Shown one piece after another: positions 1 to 6,531 of a DNA stretch of 12,556 nt. Location: contig DAOUWY010000027.1 in NCBI GenBank assembly GCA_030666885.1, forward strand, positions 1-12,556. The letters run 5' to 3'. The translations under genes and the position numbers were made by a program. Position 1 is the stretch's first letter; the number at the start of each line of letters is the position of its first letter. The notes beneath the pieces were generated by a model. It saw only the letters and a list, made by a program, of their open reading frames with translations. It had not been told where the DNA came from and did no database searches. The DNA is from Methanosarcinales archaeon (GTDB lineage Archaea > Halobacteriota > Methanosarcinia > Methanosarcinales > Methanocomedenaceae).

Positions 1-1623
1 GAGGTCATCAGCGAAGCATGTCTTAACCAGTGGGTTGATTGCGAAGCCGTCTCCCCTGCCTGTATAACCACCTGTACAAACGGTTGTATAACCGCCCTGG
101 TGACCTACATTCATGGCGTAGTTGGGGTAGTTTGCTCCTCTCATCTCAGCTAACAGACCCTCATCGGACTGATAGGAGAACACGTTGGTTGCACCGCACT
201 GATCCTGCAGATCGTATCCGAAGAAGCCCAGTCTACCGTGTGCCTCTTTATGGAGGTACATGGACAGATACCAGGCGGACAGACCGGCATTGGAGTTACC
301 TGTTGTGATTGCGCAGGCTGCTCCGGTTGCAGTTGAGATCACAGTTGCTCTCTGGGAACCACCGAAGTGATCTTCCAGGGCTGTCGGATAGTTCTCGTAC
401 AGTTCAAGGCCGTACAGTGCGCCCCAGGTACCGATATCCCTTATGATATCAATTGTTGGTGCTTTGCAATTGCCTATGCCTGTACCATATGTATCCCAGC
501 CGTACTCTGTGTCTGCATACAGGTTGTCATCAACAGTGTTGTTGGTGTATGCTGCTGTTGCATACATAGTGAAACCGACACCACCGCTCATGTAACCACC
601 GAGCCATATCTGGTCGTACAGCATCATTGCTGCTGCACAGGTCTCAAGAGCAATCTTACATGGATCGTCCCTGAACTTCCTTGAGGTCTGTACGATATCG
701 CACATGTGACCGAAGGAAAGACCACCGGGCTCGTTAGGTCCTCTTGCTCGCCTTGCGGGAAGCATCTCTGACATCTCAACCAGGCCAGCGTGCTTGGCTG
801 TGAATGCCAGATCAGCGACTGCTGCCTCACCAGCGCACATGTGGTATGCACTAATGAATGACATACCGACCTGCATTGCCATCCACCTGGATGTCTGGCC
901 ACCATCAGCAGTCCTTGAGACCACTGTTGGGACATGCACTGCCTGGAATGATGACTTGCCTATTGAGGCTTTGATCTGTGCTGCATGGTCTGGTCTGAAC
1001 ATCTTGTCGATGTCGATCACGAACTGGGGATCCAGTTCGTCTTTCAGGGCATCGTCGCCTGTGAAGACCTTCACATAGCAGTCATCCACCATTGCGGGGT
1101 GGGTCTCAACCATATGTTCCTGGACGATAGCTGCACCAGGCATTGCGTGGTTCAGTACTTCCAGATAGTAGTTGATACTCTCAGGTGTTACTTCCTTGCC
1201 CAGCCTCTTTTCCAGAGTCTCATGGGCCAGATCCAGACCTACTACGCAGGTCCTTCTGATGTCATCCCATTCCTGCTGCATGGCAGCATTGTTGACATAG
1301 TGAAGATCGTCACCATCGCATACGATATCTGTTCCGCCAAGGGTATATGGGGTCAACTGTCTCTGACCCAGTGGGATACCAGCCAGGTGAAGTAGGGGAT
1401 CATATGCCTGCAGACCACGCTTTTTGGTGATCTCTGCACCGATCTTGGCCATCTCCATCTTCCTGGGGTTCTGCTCGGTACCCAGTCTCAGGTACTTAGC
1501 TGTGGTTGCCTGGATGTCGTCAGCCTGCTGGTTGCTGCCCCATTCCTTACCGTATTTTACTTCCATCGCAGTTACGAAGTGCTTTTTGGCATTAACTTCG
1601 TTATCAAAATTGTAGTGTGCCAT
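1..1623 (-). CDS. mcrA: Methyl-coenzyme M reductase subunit alpha (McrA), C-terminus cut by window edge
   Basis: Catalytic subunit of MCR, the nickel-F430 enzyme that forms or activates methane in the cytoplasm (CH3-S-CoM + HS-CoB = CH4 + heterodisulfide). 541 codons are present; about 33 C-terminal residues lie beyond the left edge. Residues matching known M. marburgensis positions: Ni axial ligand Gln168 (147), methyl-His site His278 (257), methyl-Arg site Arg292 (271), Phe351 and Tyr354 (330, 333), methyl-Gln site Gln424 (400), thioglycine site Gly469 (445), didehydro-Asp site Asp474 (450) and methyl-Cys site Cys476 (452). Residue 353 is Met where methanogens have Gln332. The ATG at 1623 is preceded by a Shine-Dalgarno GAGGTGAT (1629-1636, 5 nt spacer). 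mcrG ends 15 nt upstream, so it is the last visible gene of the mcr operon. The N-terminus is slightly longer than in Methanosarcina. The overall pattern is canonical MCR, not a divergent alkyl-CoM reductase. Confidence 0.98.
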   Translation of the reverse strand, partial: MAHYNFDNEVNAKKHFVTAMEVKYGKEWGSNQQADDIQATTAKYLRLGTEQNPRKMEMAKIGAEITKKRGLQAYDPLLHLAGIPLGQRQLTPYTLGGTDIVCDGDDLHYVNNAAMQQEWDDIRRTCVVGLDLAHETLEKRLGKEVTPESINYYLEVLNHAMPGAAIVQEHMVETHPAMVDDCYVKVFTGDDALKDELDPQFVIDIDKMFRPDHAAQIKASIGKSSFQAVHVPTVVSRTADGGQTSRWMAMQVGMSFISAYHMCAGEAAVADLAFTAKHAGLVEMSEMLPARRARGPNEPGGLSFGHMCDIVQTSRKFRDDPCKIALETCAAAMMLYDQIWLGGYMSGGVGFTMYATAAYTNNTVDDNLYADTEYGWDTYGTGIGNCKAPTIDIIRDIGTWGALYGLELYENYPTALEDHFGGSQRATVISTATGAACAITTGNSNAGLSAWYLSMYLHKEAHGRLGFFGYDLQDQCGATNVFSYQSDEGLLAEMRGANYPNYAMNVGHQGGYTTVCTGGYTGRGDGFAINPLVKTCFADDL

Positions 1624-1638
1624 TTTATATCACCTCAA

Positions 1639-2385
1639 TTATTTGGGCTGATACCCGTATACGGTTCTCAGTTCCCAGACTTTCTGCAGCCATTCAATAG
1701 CTTCAGGATCGTCTCTGTAGGCAACGTTACCAACTCTGTAGAAGGTAGTTTTCTTATTTGCCTCTGCTGTGGTCATGGGCTTACCCAGGTTGACCTTCCT
1801 GTCAAGAGGTACACCGACCTGATCCTTATCCTGGATGATAACATCACCCTCAAGTCTGCGCCTGTCGATCATATCAAACATGACACCATCTTCCTGCAGT
1901 CTGCAGGAGTGACCGTGCACGGTTGCGCCCCTAAGGCCGGCAAGGCCTGGACATGTCATATCAGTTTCCATCTGTTCTTTGGCAACTGCTTCCATATCTC
2001 TCTCACGGGCTTCGACAACCTGTCTGCCGGAAAGTGTACCGGGGTCCACACCTCTGTGGTTCATTGCAGCGTGGTATGATCTCCAGTATGGCACTGCTGG
2101 TGCATTATACATGGAGTCAGCCCACTGGACGTACCTTACTCGGTCGCCTGCTGCTGTACCTGGTGTTGGGGTTACCATCTGTCTGACCGGGCAGTCGGGC
2201 TCACCCATCTCTGCAAGAGGTGGATGTGTACTTGGGTAGTCGCTACCTGGTGCTCTGTGGCCAAGACAAGCGGTCAGATCTTCATCAGAGATTTCCCTGA
2301 CTTTCTGAACGTTGTTTGACATGTGGTTTCTTCTATTCTGAGCAACGGATGTGTTGCCAGCGTAATATTGTGGTGTATATGCCAT
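1639..2385 (-). CDS. mcrG: Methyl-coenzyme M reductase subunit gamma (McrG)
   Basis: Gamma subunit of the (alpha-beta-gamma)2 MCR complex. It lines part of the F430/coenzyme M pocket. The 248 residues match the usual family length. The loop L118-S119-G120-R121 corresponds to the gamma Leu117/Ser118/Arg120 segment that contacts F430 and coenzyme M in the M. marburgensis structure. His157 and His159 in GATVHGHS correspond to gamma His156/His158. The N-terminus (MAYTPQYYAGNTSVAQNRR) is typical. An SD GGAGATGA precedes the ATG at 2385. mcrC ends 14 nt upstream and mcrA starts 15 nt downstream, so these are co-transcribed. No truncation or unusual feature is seen. Confidence 0.98.
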   Translation of the reverse strand: MAYTPQYYAGNTSVAQNRRNHMSNNVQKVREISDEDLTACLGHRAPGSDYPSTHPPLAEMGEPDCPVRQMVTPTPGTAAGDRVRYVQWADSMYNAPAVPYWRSYHAAMNHRGVDPGTLSGRQVVEARERDMEAVAKEQMETDMTCPGLAGLRGATVHGHSCRLQEDGVMFDMIDRRRLEGDVIIQDKDQVGVPLDRKVNLGKPMTTAEANKKTTFYRVGNVAYRDDPEAIEWLQKVWELRTVYGYQPK

Positions 2386-2399
2386 AATATTTCATCTCC

Positions 2400-3017
2400 T
2401 TAATTATTTAGTGGATTAATGGTCTTTACGTATTTCACAATTTCGTTGAGGTTCTCCCTTGAACAGGTTTCGCCTCTTGTGATTCCGCTTACGATTTCCA
2501 TGACTGTTCCTTTGGTCTGAATATTCTCAGTCCTTGGTTTAACAAGCCTGGTTTTAATTCCTGCTTCAGCGAACTGCTCAAAATCGATTGGATTCTGGCA
2601 GGCAATTACGGTTGGGATGTCCACTTGCTTGAGGACAAATTGTGTCTTACTAATTACATGGGAATCAATATTGCCCAGATGAAGTAATAGGAGTCTATGC
2701 CTTTCTATCTGTGCAAATTCCTTTGAGGACATACCGAATTTAGGTCCGTACCCCATGACGCTCTGTCCCGAAAGATCCTCCGGAACACCGGCACCTGAAT
2801 TTAGCACAAGCACACTCACCTGAATACCTTCTCTCCTGAGCCCGTATGTGATCTCACATACCGGTTTTGTGATATGACGTCGTCCGGGAGTCATAGCGAC
2901 TGCAATAACATCAGGCCTGCCGGTTTCGGATAATGTGCCTCGCTGTGCGAGACCACCACCTCTGCCAAGACCCATGCTTTCCCTGCAATCGACACACTGT
3001 GTTTCTCTTCCGAACAT
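2400..3017 (-). CDS. mcrC: McrC, MCR operon protein and component of the MCR activation complex
   Basis: McrC is not part of the purified reductase. Published work places it in the ATP-dependent complex (with the ATPase A2 and several methanogenesis marker proteins) that reduces the nickel of MCR to the active Ni(I) state. Visible features are an N-terminal CxxC (Cys8, Cys11 in TQCVDCRES) followed by a glycine-rich segment GLGRGGGLAQRGT (16-28), then an alpha/beta body with GYGPKFGMSSKEFAQIERHR (89-108) and an acidic-to-basic C-terminal half. The 205-residue length is typical. It starts 6 nt after mcrD ends; the SD-like purine stretch lies inside the end of mcrD, suggesting translational coupling. 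Some ANME-1 genomes have reduced mcr operons, so a complete BDCGA order points to the Methanosarcinales side. Confidence 0.95.
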   Translation of the reverse strand: MFGRETQCVDCRESMGLGRGGGLAQRGTLSETGRPDVIAVAMTPGRRHITKPVCEITYGLRREGIQVSVLVLNSGAGVPEDLSGQSVMGYGPKFGMSSKEFAQIERHRLLLLHLGNIDSHVISKTQFVLKQVDIPTVIACQNPIDFEQFAEAGIKTRLVKPRTENIQTKGTVMEIVSGITRGETCSRENLNEIVKYVKTINPLNN

Positions 3018-3023
3018 GATTAA

Positions 3024-3542
3024 TCACTCATCTTCTGATTCCAGCATACAAATACGGTCTTTGGGATCTGCCTTGGGATCGACCAATCCGAGAAGCCGTG
3101 TATCCTCAAGATTGACGGACTCGTCTTCTTTGCTCTTGAAACCGTATTTGGCATAGTCTACAAGGGTAGCTTTCCTGCGAATGAAGAATCCTTCCCTGAA
3201 TTCAAACGGGAAAGGTAAATTTTCTTCCGCAACTTTGCGAATATTCTCCTTGACAGACCTGTCCTCAATTTCGACCTGGATCCGGCCCACTCGAACGTTC
3301 AGTTCAAATGCTTGACCTGAAACATTGATTATTCGCCGGTCAGGGTGGTCTACCGGAGCGCCTGTTCCGGGTCCGCAAGATACCTGCCTTGGCAGGCTTG
3401 GACCCTGGATCAACATACGAATTACTCCGGGTACCTTATCAATACCGTTTAGCAGCTGTTCAGCTGTGTTGGGCATCAATACCTTTTGTGGAAAAATTTC
3501 AACCTGAATTGGTTTTTTGGTTACTGAAGCGTTTCTGACCAT
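3024..3542 (-). CDS. mcrD: McrD, MCR operon protein (assembly/maturation factor)
   Basis: McrD is a small accessory protein encoded in mcr operons. It is reported to bind MCR asymmetrically and is thought to assist assembly or cofactor insertion; its exact role is unsettled. The 172-residue sequence shows the family pattern: N-terminal IQVEIFPQKVLMPNTAEQLL (17-36), the segment IQGPSLPRQVSCGPGTGAPV (46-65) and, in the second half, a VGRIQVEIE strand with a basic FPFEFREGFFIRRKATL stretch. The C-terminus is acidic (ESEDE). An SD GAGGAT precedes the ATG at 3542. It lies between mcrB (21 nt upstream) and mcrC (6 nt downstream), the standard position in methanogens with a BDCGA operon. Confidence 0.95.
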   Translation of the reverse strand: MVRNASVTKKPIQVEIFPQKVLMPNTAEQLLNGIDKVPGVIRMLIQGPSLPRQVSCGPGTGAPVDHPDRRIINVSGQAFELNVRVGRIQVEIEDRSVKENIRKVAEENLPFPFEFREGFFIRRKATLVDYAKYGFKSKEDESVNLEDTRLLGLVDPKADPKDRICMLESEDE

Positions 3543-3563
3543 AAATTTAATCCTCTAATGTTC

Positions 3564-4868
3564 TTACACCGCTCCTGCGACTGCCGTGATTGGCTCTCTG
3601 AATTCGTCAACCGATCCGAATGTTTCACCGACAAGTCCTGATGTCATCTCAGGTGTGAACATCTGGACACCAGCGTCAAGTGATACTGATGCTGCTACGC
3701 AGGGAATTGCGAAGCCTCGGGAGTGCCTGGTAACTACGTGGTTACCGTTAAACACACCAGGACCGCCGCCTCCATAGATGGAGTGACTGAAGAAGGAGAA
3801 TCCTACTGCAGTACCCTGGACTTTACCCCAGTCGCATCCTGGCAGACCTGTCTCTTTCTCAATTATGTCGTTGAAATACAACAATGTTGAAGAGGTGTGC
3901 TGTGGTGATCTTCCTGCACCGCAGTTGACCAGGTTTGCTGCAAGGGTTCCTGCTGCGCAATATGCGTTCCACAGGGATACATCATTTGCCTTGTACATGG
4001 TATATCCTGAGCCCATTTTCTTATCAGGTGCAATTACACCATCTTCAATTCCGCGCTCAACGATTGAGTGCACAACTGTACCGATGGTTCCTGTTGCGCC
4101 GTTTGCCTTGGTTGTACCATAGACAATGTTGTTTGCGTTCAGGTTCTGGTATGCCAGACCGAGAAGCTGGTTCCTCTCGAACATTCCGAGAGCATTACCC
4201 ATCTCGAACACACCGGCCTGCTCATATATACCAGCCAGGGCTGCTGTGTTCATTGCGTTCTTCTTTGTCACAGCTGCCAGGTGGTTTGCCATGATGTTCC
4301 TCAGTGAATGGCCGAGACCCTCATCTTTCTGGGGGATCTCAAGGATGGACTTGACGTTACCGCCAGCCAGATCCATTGTCTGGGGATACTGGCCCATGAT
4401 CGCTGCCTTGACTTCCGGAACATTGAACATGTTCAGGTCGAAGGTATCAATCATTGCCTGTATGGTTCCCATTGATGCACATGTCAGGGAAGACACATAT
4501 TCTGCGCCTGCCTCGATACGGGCGGATGGTACCTGTACCAGCATCTGTTTGCCGCCATTGAGTGATTTCACATTGGTGTCATCACCGGCGTCTACTTTGA
4601 TAAGATCAGCTACTTTAGCTACGATCCCATCTGCGTTCTTGACCACATCGAAATTCATTGCCTTTTTAGGAACTTGTCGGCCTTTACCGCCAAATCTTCC
4701 TGCTGCAAGTGCCTTCTCGATTCCAGCCAGATCCACGGCTGCTGTACGCTTTGTGTCGTGGATAATTTTCTTAATAGCTTTGTTCCTGAGGGGACTAATT
4801 GCTCCAAGATCTACTCCTGCTTTGAGTTTAGCTCCTCTGTCGCTATATAGGTCTACTTTGTCAGCCAC
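3564..4868 (-). CDS. mcrB: Methyl-coenzyme M reductase subunit beta (McrB)
   Basis: Beta subunit of MCR; it forms the coenzyme B side of the substrate channel and contributes a tyrosine to the active site. 434 residues, normal length. Residues that align with known M. marburgensis contacts are Phe359 (beta Phe361), Tyr365 (beta Tyr367, in SIYGGGGPG) and His377 (beta His379, in NGNHVVTRHSRG). The start is GTG at 4868, supported by a strong SD AGGAGGA (4878-4884) with a 9 nt spacer and by the expected MADKVDLYSDRG N-terminus. It is the first gene of the mcr operon; the control region lies at 4869-5254. An intact frame with all contact residues indicates a functional subunit. Confidence 0.98.
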   Translation of the reverse strand: MADKVDLYSDRGAKLKAGVDLGAISPLRNKAIKKIIHDTKRTAAVDLAGIEKALAAGRFGGKGRQVPKKAMNFDVVKNADGIVAKVADLIKVDAGDDTNVKSLNGGKQMLVQVPSARIEAGAEYVSSLTCASMGTIQAMIDTFDLNMFNVPEVKAAIMGQYPQTMDLAGGNVKSILEIPQKDEGLGHSLRNIMANHLAAVTKKNAMNTAALAGIYEQAGVFEMGNALGMFERNQLLGLAYQNLNANNIVYGTTKANGATGTIGTVVHSIVERGIEDGVIAPDKKMGSGYTMYKANDVSLWNAYCAAGTLAANLVNCGAGRSPQHTSSTLLYFNDIIEKETGLPGCDWGKVQGTAVGFSFFSHSIYGGGGPGVFNGNHVVTRHSRGFAIPCVAASVSLDAGVQMFTPEMTSGLVGETFGSVDEFREPITAVAGAV

Positions 4869-4949
4869 TTTTATTTTTCCTCCTATACTTTTTCAGTAAA
4901 ACCGTTGTTGTATGGTACAATGGGGAAAAACAAACAGAAGCTTGTTAAA

Positions 4950-4983
4950 TTTAAACTCAAAAAGGTATAATAAAGAGTTTAAA
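4950..4983. repeat. 9 bp inverted repeat flanking a TATA-like element upstream of mcrB
   Basis: TTTAAACTC (4950-4958) and GAGTTTAAA (4975-4983) are perfect inverted copies around a 16 nt centre. On the minus strand the centre reads TTTATTATACCTTTTT, which contains a TATA-like box pointing at mcrB about 90 nt downstream. The arrangement could be an operator around the mcr promoter or a stem in a long leader RNA. In AT-rich DNA a 9 bp inverted repeat is expected several times per 12 kb by chance; position is what makes it notable. Confidence 0.5.
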
Positions 4984-5040
4984 AAAATCCAAAAATCCTG
5001 TTGTTTGTTATATTATACTCCAACATCGTATCAACCAACC

Positions 5041-5069
5041 ACTACAGTTTACTGTGATACTCCTGTAGT
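5041..5069. repeat. Nested inverted repeats in the mcr/mmp10 control region
   Basis: ACTACAG (5041-5047) and CTGTAGT (5063-5069) form a 7 bp inverted pair with 22 bp between centres, about two helical turns. The left arm also takes part in ACAGT-TT-ACTGT (5044-5055). The cluster is more GC-rich than its surroundings and lies between the two divergent promoters, as expected for a regulator-binding site. No regulator can be named from the sequence. Confidence 0.45.
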
Positions 5070-5084
5070 CTACGAGAATATTTA

Positions 5085-5105
5085 AAGGTTACGGTAAGGT
5101 TACGG
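5085..5105. repeat. Tandem decamer AAGGTTACGG x2 with 11 bp period
   Basis: AAGGTTACGG occurs at 5085-5094 and again at 5096-5105, separated by a single T. The 11 bp period places both copies on the same face of the helix, a common arrangement for cooperative regulator or TFB-associated sites. It is located 150 to 206 bp upstream of the two possible mmp10 starts and about 220 bp upstream of mcrB. A related AAGGTTACCT occurs at 7711 upstream of rps8e. Confidence 0.55.
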
Positions 5106-5254
5106 ATTAATCATTATATATATTAAAAATATTGTATATATGGAGCTAAATTCAACCAAATACTTGACCAAAAATGTACTTACATAGCGTATATAGAAAA
5201 CTATATCAATTAGAATACTTTCGCTAAAGAAGGCTTCAAGTAATATATGGTTAT

Positions 5255-6526
5255 ATGGTCAGGATTACCAAAAAAAATACGAGGATTCAAATGGAACTAC
5301 TTGCTGATGTCGGGGGTCGCCCCGGATACGATTGTATGGGTTTTTGTAAATACTGTTATTTCAAGGGTGTAAAAGAGGTCCCTGCATTCGGATGTCAACA
5401 TTGCCCTCCCTACCAGAAAGGATGTCAATACTGCACTGAAAGTGTAAAGGAATCCTATCCGGGTTTCAAACCACTCCAGACAGTTGTCCAGGCTGTCAAC
5501 CAGACACTCCGGTTCAACCGGGAAGAAATCGAACGCATCACAATAAGCGGTGGCGGGGATGTAAGCTGTTATCCCGACCTTGAGGCACTGACACAGGTAC
5601 TGGCACAGCTTGAGGCACCCATACACCTTGGATATACCAGTGGAAAGGGATTCACAAGAGGTGATGAAGCAGAGTACTATCTTGACAACGGCGTCACGGA
5701 AGTATCCTTCACCGTATTTGCCACTGACCCGGAATTGCGCAGGGAATACATGCACGACAAAACCCCTGAAGCCGCGCTTACCAATCTCGAACTATTCTGC
5801 CATAGCTCAGAAGTTTATGCCGCAGCCGTCCTGATACCCGGAGCCAATGACGGGGACGTGCTCAGGAAGACCTGTGACGACCTGGAAGCCTTGGGTGCAA
5901 AAGGCCTGATACTTATGAGGTTCGCAAATACCTATGACCAGGGACTTATCCTGGACAATGCCCCGATAATCCCGGGTATTGAAGCTCATTCAGTAGAAGA
6001 GTTCCAGTCAATTGTGGAAGAGCTGGCCCGTGATTATCCATTCAGGGTGACAGGAACCCCGCTCGGGGACCCGGAAATCGGCTCACCATTCGCCATATTG
6101 AATCACGAAGAGGCATTGACAAAACTACCAAAAGTCAATCTGGAAGCTACCATACTAACCAGCCGCGTATCAGCGCCGCTAATTGGAGCCATCTTTGAGC
6201 GGCTGGACTCGCCGGTAAATGTTATAGGTGTGGAAAAAGATGTGGGATGCCTGATCACCATCGAGGATATACAAAAGCTGGACCTGTCAGAAGTTAAGGA
6301 AACAGTGTTCTTCCCGGGGCGGGCCTTTGTCTATGACCCTGAGATCAAGGAAGTTCTATGCAAGGACGGTGTGGACCGGCTTGTGCGCAGGGGCCCGGAT
6401 AAGCTGACAGTGGACGGGGAAATGAGTATCTCCATGACACAGGATGAGGTACTACAGCGGGAGATCGAGGCATTCACAGAACTTATCAATCATGTAAATG
6501 CGTTGGGTACTTTGCCTAAAAAATGA
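5255..6526 (+). CDS. mmp10: Mmp10, B12-dependent radical SAM methyltransferase for McrA arginine
   Basis: Methanogenesis marker protein 10 uses an Fe-S cluster, SAM and cobalamin to install 5-C-methyl on an active-site arginine of McrA (Arg292 here). Numbered from 5255, the radical SAM motif is C27-x3-C31-x2-C34 (DCMGFCKYCYF). A second cysteine set C47-x2-C50-x6-C57-x2-C60 matches the extra metal site of the family. SGGGDVSCYPDLE (98-110) is the SAM-binding region; its tyrosine (106) is a candidate for the tyrosyl cluster ligand known in the M. acetivorans enzyme. Start: ATG 5255 (423 aa) has no SD, whereas ATG 5291 (411 aa, MELLADVGG) has GAGGAT at 5281-5286 and begins where homologues usually do; 5291 is the likelier start. 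It is divergent from mcr, its substrate's operon, and convergent with the AhpD-like gene 5 nt downstream. Confidence 0.95.
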   Translation: MVRITKKNTRIQMELLADVGGRPGYDCMGFCKYCYFKGVKEVPAFGCQHCPPYQKGCQYCTESVKESYPGFKPLQTVVQAVNQTLRFNREEIERITISGGGDVSCYPDLEALTQVLAQLEAPIHLGYTSGKGFTRGDEAEYYLDNGVTEVSFTVFATDPELRREYMHDKTPEAALTNLELFCHSSEVYAAAVLIPGANDGDVLRKTCDDLEALGAKGLILMRFANTYDQGLILDNAPIIPGIEAHSVEEFQSIVEELARDYPFRVTGTPLGDPEIGSPFAILNHEEALTKLPKVNLEATILTSRVSAPLIGAIFERLDSPVNVIGVEKDVGCLITIEDIQKLDLSEVKETVFFPGRAFVYDPEIKEVLCKDGVDRLVRRGPDKLTVDGEMSISMTQDEVLQREIEAFTELINHVNALGTLPKK

Positions 6527-6531
6527 CTATC

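Larger units (their letters stand above)
4869..5254. promoter_or_regulatory. Divergent control region between mcrB and mmp10
   Basis: This gap of 386 nt (422 nt if mmp10 starts at 5291) has no credible gene. It is AT-rich and holds the promoters for the mcr operon (leftward) and mmp10 (rightward). TATA-like candidates for mcr on the minus strand lie at about 4963-4975 (TTTATTATA) and 5008-5020 (TATAATATAAC). For mmp10, AT runs at 5114-5140 and the TATATAG around 5190-5206 are candidates. It also contains an inverted repeat flanking the first mcr candidate, an inverted-repeat cluster at 5041-5069 and a tandem decamer at 5085-5105, listed separately. No transcript data are available, so transcription starts are inferred only. 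Confidence 0.75.

Noticed and set aside
562..585. Met353 of McrA as loss of the 2-methylglutamine site
   Set aside because: Counting along M. marburgensis McrA shows the methylated glutamine is the one in GGSQR, which is conserved here as Gln424. Met353 corresponds to the unmodified Gln332.
39..1395. Several plus-strand frames of 60 to 136 codons opposite mcrA
   Set aside because: All are antisense shadows of a highly conserved mcrA frame, with no start signals or family match.
1..1623. McrA as a divergent ethyl- or butyl-CoM reductase
   Set aside because: Most of the protein matches canonical Methanosarcinales McrA over long stretches, and the operon retains mcrD and mcrC between mcrB and mcrG. 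Alkyl-CoM reductases are much more divergent.
4126..4899. 257-residue plus-strand open frame opposite mcrB
   Set aside because: It is antisense to an intact mcrB, its hydrophobic Ser/Pro-rich composition is a mirror of the coding frame, and there is no SD or family resemblance.
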